Shown: piece after piece, positions 18,701 to 24,141 of the stretch
How the letters are laid out: each line of letters opens with the position of its first letter
Numbering within the stretch: the first letter of the stretch is position 1
Origin: a virus
Strand: one strand, 5' to 3'
Length of the DNA stretch: 30,911 bases
IMG/VR virus record: IMGVR_UViG_3300006802_000332
Span: 1 to 30,911 of that record
Made by a program: the position numbers and the translations under genes
Notes under the pieces: generated by a model
What the model was told of the DNA's origin: nothing
The model's database searches: none
What the model saw: the letters and a program-made list of their open reading frames with translations, nothing else

Positions 18701-19509
18701 CCGCTCACGGCTACGACCAGACAGGCGTATCGTTTACAACGACCAACACCTTGCCAAGTGGCTTGGTTTCCAACTCGGTTTACTTTGCCCAAAAGCAAGA
18801 TGACAACAACTTCTTCATTTCGCAAAAGGGGTTTGTCAGCAACTCTTTCCCGCTGATTCTTGGTCAAGCGGATTACGGAGCCATCGGCGATGTGACGATT
18901 CGCCAAGATCTTTCGACGCTAGACAACGCAGCGACGAAGCTCAACGAAAAGACGTTTGCTGTAAGCGGCGCAACTATCGCTGATACCATCAGTCGAAAGG
19001 GTGAGCTGCTTGAAATGATTGGCCGGGTGGTCGCTGATGGTAGTCGCCCGATCGTGACCTACATGGCTGGCGTCAACGACATGATCGTTGGTGGCTCACC
19101 GAACGAGTTTGGTGTCCCAACTGCGCCGCTGACCGAGGCCGAGCAGACCGCGATCATCAACAGCCTGAAGGACTACTGGACCGAGATCCGCAACGCTGGG
19201 GCAAAGCTGATCGTTGGCACCATCACGGCGGTCAACTTTGATCCAACCCAGACCAGCGAACCTAACGGTCCGTTTATCTACGCGACTGACACGGTCCGCA
19301 ACTCCTTTAACGCCAAGATCCGCGCCGCATCTAGTTATTACGATGCACTGGCTGACTTCGCGTCTTACGATTTGCTAAACATTTGGCAGACATCAAATCC
19401 AGTAATAGCGCCAAACTCCTACTTCTCTGACAGTGTCCACATCAGTCTGCGTGGGCACCTTCTGATGTCCAACATCCTCTCGCCTCTGGTGGACCGATTT
19501 CGCCTCTGA
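15757..19509 (+). CDS. Multidomain tail fibre/spike: T7 gp17-type N-terminus and C-terminal SGNH hydrolase
   Basis: A 1250-residue protein. Residues ~1-125 match the T7 tail-fibre anchoring domain (YIGSGTTGPFAFPFKVF … LDRSVIQVQQMQTELDRAFKV). Residues ~150-205 are an Ala/Thr coiled coil. A CBM-like beta-sandwich follows (~280-445), then a LamG/concanavalin-like region (~550-815). The C-terminal part carries an SGNH/GDSL hydrolase: block I GDSITFG with Ser846, a block II candidate SGAT, block III GVND with Asn1107, and block V DSVH with Asp1225 and His1228. Four small modules with an (A/G)HG(F/Y)-like start occur near His495, 700, 905 and 984; the second seems to split the LamG region and the last two lie between SGNH blocks I and II. 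Likely role: binding and deacetylating or de-esterifying host surface glycan. The enzyme substrate is inferred. Confidence 0.88.
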   Translation: MTISSADRKSQLYIGSGTTGPFAFPFKVFAASEVKVTTSVIATGVETVLSAGEYTVNLNADQDGNPGGSITLATALPTTKNLIITSAVPLTQPVNINNQDGFFAEVVEDALDRSVIQVQQMQTELDRAFKVPLTSGYTDPNEFITDLLNTDAAAQTARVGAEAAETAAVAAQTAAESARDGALTAETNAEGYAATAVGVATRMFTSYSAAVAAGLSNDDLFRVQIGQRIFVYKFVTPGNYGVLQSVIPLNYPEATFASASSSGTSVSGVSIPAGALIDVSGVDALYSYNQIRNRAVDGNPSLNLLGVQDASKQPLRSYISDADPNDTGVYDFNVDNELVVSHLPATGTDTYTVAFPDIYVPPGRWTFAFDAKGIGQSYQFRASADGGATYTPTQTATTTFQTFAITFDNTTEQADTFQFFREVAGTTSLSAIAYKNFRIVPGTSATYTEPANRHGWHKRPWSLEDRSLVPSNEPRGSIAVVASNSSGMLLTSAGHGFSNNDTVLLSGGTYALAGVVHYVRDATADTFKVSLSLGGAALPYNAASVPTTASFGPIVDNLHFQLPLAETKQLNEYTVSFAIKPADNAYANAFSLTSPSTAADKFGMLLVPSTDALSLSSGFISFDHLGSTDDTVQLLGVAIPKEKFSILTVVAPADAGVNSDPARVYINGILLREVEEQIRVKTSSRDADGASLRFNFGKAHRFVEDEPVKLQKDPGAVFPVGVDDATTYYVRPPSSNFQETLLLSTTAGGTPIAFTNPGSGNIFVNSQPRPVGTAPISLNCLSLFGFKTIEPSTFNLKGGFANFVLYDKALTESEVQKLITVQKQRVAAHYEPMPALGSVLLTEGDSITFGVGVENPTQTFRYRLFYGLDFDPKTVSPAAFGKSDNDTLMTTSDNSGNLRFTAVGHGFPQGVSVVVTASTFPDNITAATTYYVNVINDDNIQLTTDETMLNTVQAGAELGADVHVLLADSIGNVREAMTVNLPAHGYDQTGVSFTTTNTLPSGLVSNSVYFAQKQDDNNFFISQKGFVSNSFPLILGQADYGAIGDVTIRQDLSTLDNAATKLNEKTFAVSGATIADTISRKGELLEMIGRVVADGSRPIVTYMAGVNDMIVGGSPNEFGVPTAPLTEAEQTAIINSLKDYWTEIRNAGAKLIVGTITAVNFDPTQTSEPNGPFIYATDTVRNSFNAKIRAASSYYDALADFASYDLLNIWQTSNPVIAPNSYFSDSVHISLRGHLLMSNILSPLVDRFRL

Positions 19510-19517
19510 GGAGTTTG

Positions 19518-19781
19518 ATGATGGACCAGGAACTCATCAACATGATGATTGGCATGGGCGCAGCCGTCTTCGGCTGGTTCATGCGGATCATCTGGCAGTC
19601 TGTTCGGGACCTGCAAATTGCAGATCAGAAGCTGGTCTCGGAGCTTCACATGTTCAAGGAGCATGTGCCTGTCACATATGTATCCAAGGCAGACTTCGCC
19701 GAGATTCTCAAAAGCATCAACACAAAGCTGGATCGCATTTGCGACAAGCTGGACAACAAGCAAGACAGGAGCGACCCATGA
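19518..19781 (+). CDS. Small membrane/coiled-coil protein of the lysis region
   Basis: An 87-residue protein. ATG codons at 19518 and 19521 follow GAGGAG (19508-19513); the second has the better spacing (seven bases), so the true start may be either. An N-terminal hydrophobic segment (MMIGMGAAVFGWFMRIIW) is followed by a helical, coiled-coil-like tail ending KLDRICDKLDNKQDR. Short proteins with this TM-plus-'KLD-x-I-x-x-KLD' layout are frequent just upstream of phage holins. It could be a holin partner, antiholin or a tail-associated membrane protein; I cannot decide. Its stop overlaps the next start (ATGA at 19778-19781), placing it in the lysis operon. Confidence 0.75.
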   Translation: MMDQELINMMIGMGAAVFGWFMRIIWQSVRDLQIADQKLVSELHMFKEHVPVTYVSKADFAEILKSINTKLDRICDKLDNKQDRSDP

Positions 19782-19954
19782 CCGCAGAACAAGTAGCAGG
19801 TATCGTCCGAGCCCTAGTCGCCGCCGTTGGTGGCTACCTTGTTGGGCGCGGGTTCGTGGACGGTGAGACCGTCTCGGCAATCGGTGGTGCCCTCGCCACC
19901 CTTGTCACCGCCGTCTGGTCTGTCATTTCCAAGAGGGACAAGGCTTCGGCATGA
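19778..19954 (+). CDS. Holin candidate (two TM segments, Pam3 gp28-like)
   Basis: A 58-residue protein starting MTAEQVAGIVRALVAAVGGYLVGR. Two hydrophobic helices (about 6-26 and 32-50) with a short polar, Gly-containing turn (FVDGET), then a basic tail KRDKAS, give a small-holin topology. The pattern resembles the Pam3 gp28-type putative holins, a family I recognise from memory. The start at 19778 is set by the ATGA overlap with the preceding gene; its own stop overlaps the i-spanin start in the same way. It would accumulate in the inner membrane and trigger lysis timing. The presence of spanin genes immediately after it supports a lysis role. Confidence 0.75.
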   Translation: MTAEQVAGIVRALVAAVGGYLVGRGFVDGETVSAIGGALATLVTAVWSVISKRDKASA

Positions 19955-20172
19955 CAGAGTTTGCCTTTGTCGGCGGCTTGGTGATCCTGCTCGGCTTGGT
20001 GGTCTGGGCACTGGTGTCATCAACTTATGACAAGGCGAGGGCCGAAGCCGCACTGGAGCGTCACCGTGCCAACTTGGAACAACTGGAAGCAGCTATCGAA
20101 GCTGGTCGTCGCGCTGCTGCTGACGCTGACGGCGACGGGCTGCTGCTGGATGACGGGTTCCGACGTGACTGA
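19951..20172 (+). CDS. i-spanin-like (Rz-like) inner-membrane protein
   Basis: A 73-residue protein with a single N-terminal membrane helix (FVGGLVILLGLVVWALVSS) followed by a charged alpha-helical periplasmic part (ARAEAALERHRANLEQLEAAI). This is the layout of an Rz-type inner-membrane spanin, although shorter than lambda Rz (153 residues). It begins in an ATGA overlap with the holin candidate. A lipoprotein gene (20027-20299) starts inside it in the +1 frame, the classic nested Rz/Rz1 arrangement, which is the main support for the call. Together they would span the periplasm and fuse the two membranes at the end of lysis. Sequence similarity to known Rz cannot be claimed. Confidence 0.7.
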   Translation: MTEFAFVGGLVILLGLVVWALVSSTYDKARAEAALERHRANLEQLEAAIEAGRRAAADADGDGLLLDDGFRRD

Positions 20173-20299
20173 TGTCTGCCGGGTGTTTGAGCCGATTCGG
20201 TGGTCGGTTCACGACACCCCAGAGACCATCCGGCAGATCAAGATCTACAACGCCAAGCTACAAGGGTTGTGCGGGCGAGATCCTAGCGTTGACGATTGA
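20027..20299 (+). CDS. o-spanin-like (Rz1-like) lipoprotein, nested in i-spanin gene
   Basis: A 90-residue protein read in a different frame from the i-spanin and overlapping it by 146 bases. A basic N-terminus (to K24) is followed by a hydrophobic run (LVVALLLTLTATGC) ending in a lipobox-like ATGC, so Cys38 or so would be lipidated. The mature part has VCRVFEPIRWSVHDTPETI and QIKIYNAKLQGLC, a conserved pattern I recognise from many small phage lysis-region proteins. The start could be ATG 20027 or GTG 20066; the former is chosen because it provides the positive N-terminus. It is the last gene before the terminator at 20346. The outer-membrane spanin role is inferred from lipobox and nesting. 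Confidence 0.78.
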   Translation: MTRRGPKPHWSVTVPTWNNWKQLSKLVVALLLTLTATGCCWMTGSDVTDVCRVFEPIRWSVHDTPETIRQIKIYNAKLQGLCGRDPSVDD

Positions 20300-20345
20300 G
20301 GGTGTAGACGCTAGAGTTAAGGCCCACTCGCCCGACCAACCCGAC

Positions 20346-20386
20346 AGGGCCGCAGCTCCTCTCCCCAGGCTGCGGCCCTGTTTTTA
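20346..20386 (+). terminator. Intrinsic terminator of the late operon
   Basis: An 11-bp perfect stem (AGGGCCGCAGC at 20346-20356 pairing with GCTGCGGCCCT at 20369-20379) with a 12-base loop is followed by G and TTTTT (20381-20385). It lies 47 bases after the o-spanin stop and between convergent operons. The T-tract is on the + strand side only, so it mainly ends rightward late transcription; the same stem could also slow leftward transcripts. Confidence 0.92.
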
Positions 20387-20617
20387 TGACATCGACAGCC
20401 CTTCGCGGGCGTCGTTGCGTTGTTCAAGCAGAAGCCTGACTGCTGGCGAGATGTCCGCGTAAACGTCCGCAGGCACCGGCACATCGTGCGCGTCGGCTAA
20501 GACGGCGTGGACACGCACCAAGATGCCGCGCAGCTTCTGGAGGTCACTGACGGCCAGCAGCAAGGCTTGGTGCATGTCTTGGTCTGCCACGTCTAGGTAT
20601 TTACTGACAAGGGTCAT
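20384..20617 (-). CDS. Small helical protein of unknown function
   Basis: A 77-residue protein, the last gene of the leftward operon. It is almost entirely predicted helix (SDLQKLRGILVRVHAVLADA; ISPAVRLLLEQRND) with no membrane segment, Cys cluster or catalytic motif. Its ATG overlaps the stop of the methyltransferase gene (ATGA at 20614-20617), which makes translational coupling likely and is the main reason to accept it. I do not recognise the family. It ends within the T-tract of the convergent terminator, so the two operons are packed without a gap. Confidence 0.6.
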   Translation of the reverse strand: MTLVSKYLDVADQDMHQALLLAVSDLQKLRGILVRVHAVLADAHDVPVPADVYADISPAVRLLLEQRNDAREGLSMS

Positions 20618-21344
20618 CTTTCCCGTCCTTCAGTAAGAAACCGAAACGCGACTGCTCCTGCCAGTGGGACAATTCCGTTTCCAAGCATCCGAATCCTGTC
20701 CACCCTATCGGCAAGCCCATAAGCCACTCGACCCATGTTGGGCTCAGTTGCCCACCAGCATGGGTTGCCAGCGTTGCTGTTTTTCTGTTTAGCTCTGCTG
20801 GGTTCTTCCCATTGTCTTTGTAGTCTCTGGCCGCTGGCGTTGGCAGCAAGGCACCACCACCGATCTCTTTGGTGTGGAGCCCCAACATCTGACGCACTGA
20901 CGCGGACTGCTGGCGAGACTTGATAGCCCAAGCCCTCCAGGTCGCTTCTTGGTCCTCGAAAAGCGTCCAGCGAGACGTTTTCAAGGAAGAGGATTCCAGC
21001 TTCGCATTCTTTGGCAACGCGGGCGATGTTAGGCCAGACGCCGTAGTATCTTTCATCGCTTTGCCCAAGCCTTTTCCCAGCCACGCTCCATGGCTGGCAT
21101 GGGAATCCGGCAGTGATGAGATCCACCTTGCCGCGCCATGGTTTGCCGTCGAACGTCGTAAGGTCAGACCAGATAGGAGCCTGATCCAGCCGCCCTTGTT
21201 CCATTTTCTTAGCCAAGACCGACGCGGCAAATGCTTCCCTCTCCACGTAGCAGACCGTGCGAGCCGTGATGCCGGCAAGTCGAAGGGCAAGGGTAAACCC
21301 TCCGTATCCGGCACACAGCTCCATGGTATGTAAAACCAAGTCAC
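20601..21344 (-). other. +1-frame open frame overlapping the methyltransferase (possible second coding frame)
   Basis: A 247-codon frame opening at GTG 21344, four bases inside the methyltransferase start, and ending 13 bases beyond its stop. Its C-terminal third reads LLPTPAARDYKDNGK … GGQLSPTWVEWLMGLPIGWT. I recognise the 'PTP-x-ARD-x-K' and 'LNP-x-WVEWLMG-x-P-x-GWT' patterns from separate proteins found with phage cytosine methyltransferases. In a GC-rich gene long shadow frames are common, so the openness alone means little; the conserved-looking motif is the reason to list it. It may be a true overprinted gene, a programmed-frameshift product, or a trace of how the other family arose. 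Confidence 0.3.
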
Positions 21345-21348
21345 ACAT
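20614..21348 (-). CDS. DNA (cytosine-5) methyltransferase
   Basis: A 244-residue C5 methyltransferase. Visible motifs: I, ELCAGYGGF (10-18, SAM binding); IV, GFPCQPWS with catalytic Cys84; VI, ENV at 123-125; VIII, QRDR at 160-163; IX/X, RMLGNGIVP near 220-228. All core motifs are present, so it is probably active. The segment between VIII and IX, where the target-recognition domain lies, is only about 40-50 residues, much shorter than in HhaI- or Dcm-type enzymes. No restriction partner is adjacent, so it is probably an orphan enzyme protecting phage DNA from host restriction. ATG 21348 is preceded by GGAGG with no spacer; ATG 21324 (residue 9) is an alternative. The same DNA is open in the +1 frame throughout. 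Confidence 0.88.
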   Translation of the reverse strand: MCDLVLHTMELCAGYGGFTLALRLAGITARTVCYVEREAFAASVLAKKMEQGRLDQAPIWSDLTTFDGKPWRGKVDLITAGFPCQPWSVAGKRLGQSDERYYGVWPNIARVAKECEAGILFLENVSLDAFRGPRSDLEGLGYQVSPAVRVSASDVGAPHQRDRWWCLAANASGQRLQRQWEEPSRAKQKNSNAGNPCWWATEPNMGRVAYGLADRVDRIRMLGNGIVPLAGAVAFRFLTEGRER

Positions 21349-21586
21349 CCTCCACGCTCAGGTGGGCGATCTCGGCCTTCAGAATGCTAACCTGGAACAG
21401 CGCGGTCTGCACAGCGCGTCTGGCTTCATCGACGTAGCTAAGAAGGTGTTCCCGCTTATGGCGGTTTGCCGACAGCACCGACAGCTCGGCGTGCTTGACA
21501 AGGTTGTCTGCGTCACGCATGGCCTGCAAGGCTTCGGCGACGACTTTGTTGGCGCGTGGCAGCGCCTGCATGATGGATCGACTCAT
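21341..21586 (-). CDS. Small helical protein of unknown function
   Basis: An 81-residue, highly helical protein (ANKVVAEALQAMRDADNLVK; ARRAVQTALFQVSILKAEI). I choose ATG 21586, which overlaps the stop of a preceding 37-codon frame as ATGA; the frame extends upstream to 21661, but that part has a poor, Arg/His-rich composition typical of non-coding sequence. There is no clear Shine-Dalgarno, consistent with coupling. The C-terminal heptad-like hydrophobic spacing suggests coiled-coil oligomerisation. The stop lies eight bases inside the methyltransferase gene. I do not recognise the family. Confidence 0.55.
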   Translation of the reverse strand: MSRSIMQALPRANKVVAEALQAMRDADNLVKHAELSVLSANRHKREHLLSYVDEARRAVQTALFQVSILKAEIAHLSVEDV

Positions 21587-21696
21587 AATACGTAATACAT
21601 CAATAGGATTGCGGCGATGATGAGTGCGATGCACATCCTGCACATCGCGACGAATACGCATTCCATGAATGCGACATCAACTTTATTTGGGTCCAT
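21583..21696 (-). CDS. Possible 37-residue membrane protein
   Basis: A short frame read MDPNKVDVAFMECVFVAMCR then a hydrophobic run CIALIIAAILLMYYVL. It starts 14 bases inside the end of the HTH gene and its stop overlaps the next start as ATGA, so it fills exactly the gap between two genes with overlaps at both ends. The single C-terminal membrane helix and three Cys residues are the only features. Ribosome site is weak (GAAG). It may be a real small membrane protein or a coincidence of spacing. Confidence 0.42.
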   Translation of the reverse strand: MDPNKVDVAFMECVFVAMCRMCIALIIAAILLMYYVL

Positions 21697-22093
21697 CGTC
21701 TTCAGTTAGGAATGCGTAGATCATGTTGCCCTGGAGTTCGATGCGATCGCGAAGCGGCTTGTCCATGCCGATGTTGTGAACCTTGATAAGAACGCGCAGC
21801 GTCTTGTCTAGGATAGTCTCGGCTTCCTTCAGCCGCTTCGCACACCGGTCCAGCGCATCATCTCGGAAGTCTTCACCCATGGTCGCAGCCACATGGGCAG
21901 GGATCTCCAGCGCCCTGATGATGGTCGTCTGGTAGCGGCCCTGCGGTGTGTAGACGCCTCTGATCCAGTTCCGGATGGTCTGGGGTGAGGCACCACACAT
22001 CTCCGAAGCCTTCCTGAAGCCGTGCCGGAGCACTAGCGTCTTGGCGGCTTCAGCCCAAGTAGCGGGCTTCCAATCAGGTGGATGGTTGCTCAT
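21683..22093 (-). CDS. Helix-turn-helix protein (probable regulator)
   Basis: A 136-residue protein. Residues ~12-45 read AAKTLVLRHGFRKASEMCGA followed by SPQTIRNWIRG, a helix-turn-helix pattern (A-x-x-CGASPQTIRNWIRG) like Cro/XRE-type or phage-repressor DNA-binding domains. The remainder is helical with charged residues (KRLKEAETILDKTLRVLIK), plausibly for dimerisation. It overlaps the upstream HTH gene by 20 bases and lies in the leftward recombination operon. It could regulate the divergent control region at 24022-24141, but the sequence does not show its target. Family identity below the HTH level is not clear to me. Confidence 0.68.
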   Translation of the reverse strand: MSNHPPDWKPATWAEAAKTLVLRHGFRKASEMCGASPQTIRNWIRGVYTPQGRYQTTIIRALEIPAHVAATMGEDFRDDALDRCAKRLKEAETILDKTLRVLIKVHNIGMDKPLRDRIELQGNMIYAFLTEDDGPK

Positions 22094-22295
22094 GGTTCTT
22101 GGTCATCGCAAGCTCATAGGCTTCGATGCCAGACATCGGGTAGCGGATGATCGGCGACTTCTCGTTCGTTTCGATTTCGAAGTAGGGAGGACCGGAGCCC
22201 TCCCGACGCATCTTCCGCAGGGTCCAGCGGGTCACGTTCCAACGCGCACAGAGTTCACTCTGTGTCAGCATCGGCGACTGGGGGAGTTCCTTCAT
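22074..22295 (-). CDS. Excisionase/MerR-type winged-helix DNA-binding protein
   Basis: A 73-residue protein with the motif MLTQSELCARWNVTRWTLRKM followed by GSGPPYFEIETNEKSPIIRY, the standard pattern of the HTH_17/AlpA/excisionase-like family (helix-turn-helix, then a wing with 'G-x-GP-x-Y … I-x-Y'). ATG 22295 is favoured by an AGAGGAACAGG sequence just upstream; TTG 22298 and ATG 22271 are alternatives. It begins inside the recT 3' end. In phages this family acts as a transcription regulator or directionality factor; with no integrase in the window, a regulator role is the safer reading. Confidence 0.75.
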   Translation of the reverse strand: MKELPQSPMLTQSELCARWNVTRWTLRKMRREGSGPPYFEIETNEKSPIIRYPMSGIEAYELAMTKNHEQPST

Positions 22296-23076
22296 CAACC
22301 TGTTCCTCTTCGGGGGTCACTTCGGGGGTCACGTCTTCGTCGATCTGGATGGCCGCACGCAGGCGGTCCATCGGGTTCGGTGCCTGCTTGGTCGGCTCAC
22401 GCCGGAGGTCGTAGTTCTCGTTATCGTGAGCCATGAGCTGGTCTAGGTCGGCGCTGCTGGGCAGGCGCTTGCAGATGCGGCGGATGACGGTCTTCTTTGC
22501 CATCTCGCCCCACCAAGTGGTCCACGGGCCGCCGTTGCCAGAGCGGCTGACAGACCGGACCTTCTCTACCTCTTCGACCGACATGACTTCGCGGTAGACC
22601 GCGCCGTCCTTGGTCTTGGCGATGGCGTAGACAGCGATCGGGTCGCCGCGCTCACCGAAGAGGCAGGGCTTATGCTCGATCTTCTCTTCGTCACCAAGCA
22701 CGTAGTCAAAGTGGTCGCGTTCATGCACGACCTGCGCCGAGATGCTGGCAAGCTCGCCTGAGTTGCGGAGCTTCTTCAGCAGCCCGCCGATCATCGGCAT
22801 GTATTGCACCATCGGTCCGCCCTTGCTGCGGAAGATGACGAGTGCAGCTTCGCGGCCGTCAGGCAGCAGGCCATCCTGCGCCGACTTCATCACCGCACCA
22901 AAGAGCGACCGGCGGTCAGCGTTGAGCAGCTCAGGCTGCATCTGGATCGCGGTCAGCGTCGTGCGGATGAACTTGTCCGGGCTGATCTGCGGAGGCAGAG
23001 CTGCGGAGAACTCCGGCTGCATCCGGGTCAGCGTGGAGCGCATCGTGTCAATCGGGGATACTGCGTTGGTAGTCAT
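22255..23076 (-). CDS. recT: RecT-family single-strand DNA annealing protein
   Basis: A 273-residue RecT protein (E. coli RecT is 269). Diagnostic stretches are TTLTAIQMQPELLNADRRSL, GAVMKSAQDGLLPDGREAAL and MPMIGGLLKKLRNSGEL, followed by the core with WWGEMAKKTVIRRICKRLP. It promotes annealing and strand exchange on single-stranded DNA made by the exonuclease encoded just upstream. A Shine-Dalgarno AAGGA precedes ATG 23076, three bases after the exonuclease stop, so the pair is co-translated. The C-terminal ~35 residues are acidic and contain a short VTPE tandem repeat, made by a 12-base DNA duplication (22309-22332); an acidic tail is a common SSB-like or partner-contact feature. Confidence 0.92.
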   Translation of the reverse strand: MTTNAVSPIDTMRSTLTRMQPEFSAALPPQISPDKFIRTTLTAIQMQPELLNADRRSLFGAVMKSAQDGLLPDGREAALVIFRSKGGPMVQYMPMIGGLLKKLRNSGELASISAQVVHERDHFDYVLGDEEKIEHKPCLFGERGDPIAVYAIAKTKDGAVYREVMSVEEVEKVRSVSRSGNGGPWTTWWGEMAKKTVIRRICKRLPSSADLDQLMAHDNENYDLRREPTKQAPNPMDRLRAAIQIDEDVTPEVTPEEEQVDEGTPPVADADTE

Positions 23077-23079
23077 GTC

Positions 23080-24021
23080 TTAGTCCTTTCTGGCGGTGAA
23101 TCGGAACACACGGAACGGAGCCCTCGCTCCGGTGTAGGTGCCGACCATGTCGGCGGTGATGAGCTTGCCCGGGCTTGGCTGGGTTGCGCCACACGACACG
23201 GTGCCGTGGCCGCTGTGGATCTTGCTGGCGGTGCCAGCGCGTTCGATGATCTGTGCCTTCAGCACCTTTTCCTTGGCTTCGATGTCCTTCCGCAGCGCCG
23301 CGACATCGCGGTAGTCAGCGATCAGAAGGTCCAAGGCTTCGTCGGCTTCCATGACCTCATCGCTGATCTCGGCGAGGTTGGCCCGCACGATGCGGTCGTA
23401 GTCGCGGTCGTAGTCAGGCTTCGGCGGGATGCCCTTGTCAATGCTGTCCCAGAACTGGGCGACCTTGGCGCGGATGGCTTTGCCGACCGCACGGTCACGC
23501 TTCCGGTGCGACATCTTCAGTTCGTTGCCACCGACCAGAGCAGCGATGACCGCGTATTCAAGGCCAGCGACTTCCATCTGGTGCTGGACCTGGAGTTCGA
23601 TGTGCTCCGGCGCTTCGATGGTGCCGTCCGCGTATTCGATCCACTTTTTGGCGAACGCAGAACGGTCCACGTTCTTGATCTCCAAGATGCCATCACCTTC
23701 CTGGTGGTTGATGATGCGGTAGTCGAACGACGACCCAAGCCGTGCTTCGTCGTCGCGGATGTAGAGCTTGAACGGCTCCACGCTCCAGCCTTGGTCTTCG
23801 GCCACGCCTTCGGCGATGATCGGCTCCAGCCGCTTGCCCCAGGTCATGCGCTCGGTTTCAAAGAAGCTGCCGCGTTCGCCGCTGGCCTTTTGGTGCCACA
23901 GCTCGTATTCGGTCAGATAGGGGGACAGACCAAAAAGTGCAGAGCACTCCGTGCTGGTCACGTCCTGCTGCCGCATCGCAAGCCATTCGGCTTCGTCGGC
24001 TGGGTCAAGAATCACTTTCAT
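23080..24021 (-). CDS. YqaJ/lambda-exonuclease-type recombination nuclease
   Basis: A 313-residue protein. The N-terminal WLAMRQQDVTSTECSALFGL and WGKRLEPIIAEGV match the YqaJ viral recombinase family (PD-(D/E)XK fold). Catalytic residues visible: Glu66 in GKRLE, Asp100 in GSSFDYRI, Glu114 and Lys116 in ILEIKNV, and Gln144/Gln148 in LQVQHQ. It degrades one strand from double-strand ends, feeding the RecT protein downstream. It is the first gene of the leftward operon; AGAGGA lies about ten bases before ATG 24021. Residues ~210-275 form a long helical insertion (charged coiled coil) before a C-terminal beta-like tail; similar extensions occur in phage members. Confidence 0.9.
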   Translation of the reverse strand: MKVILDPADEAEWLAMRQQDVTSTECSALFGLSPYLTEYELWHQKASGERGSFFETERMTWGKRLEPIIAEGVAEDQGWSVEPFKLYIRDDEARLGSSFDYRIINHQEGDGILEIKNVDRSAFAKKWIEYADGTIEAPEHIELQVQHQMEVAGLEYAVIAALVGGNELKMSHRKRDRAVGKAIRAKVAQFWDSIDKGIPPKPDYDRDYDRIVRANLAEISDEVMEADEALDLLIADYRDVAALRKDIEAKEKVLKAQIIERAGTASKIHSGHGTVSCGATQPSPGKLITADMVGTYTGARAPFRVFRFTARKD

Positions 24022-24141
24022 GCTTAACTTTTCCTCTGAGAATCGGACAGCAGCGCGGTTGCGCTGTGTGGACTGTCGTAGTCAGCGGTAGAAGTCGGTG
24101 CAACCTTGATCTGCCGGTTTTTTTGCATGAGCATCTAACTC
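24022..24141. promoter_or_regulatory. Divergent control region between leftward and rightward operons
   Basis: 120 bases separate the diverging exonuclease and RusA genes, so promoters for both operons are expected here. I see no convincing -35/-10 pair on either strand (weak TTGCAC and TTGATC only). The region contains a perfect inverted repeat at 24051-24066 and a T7 run at 24119-24125. No Shine-Dalgarno precedes the rusA ATG. Confidence 0.55.
24051..24066. repeat. Inverted repeat, candidate operator
   Basis: CAGCGCGGTTGCGCTG is a perfect 6+6 inverted repeat with a four-base centre. It lies in the divergent control region, 30 bases from the exonuclease start. One of the two nearby HTH proteins could bind it; it could also form a small RNA hairpin in the leftward leader. 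Confidence 0.45.

Noticed and set aside
15757-19509. Diversity-generating retroelement target in the fibre, by analogy with BPP-1
   Set aside because: No reverse transcriptase, Avd-like gene or template/variable repeat pair was found in the window, and the fibre ends in an SGNH domain rather than a C-type-lectin variable region.
22804-24027. 407-codon rightward open frame across recT and the exonuclease
   Set aside because: Antisense shadow: low-complexity Arg/Val/Leu/His-rich product, spanning two well-supported genes and their junction.
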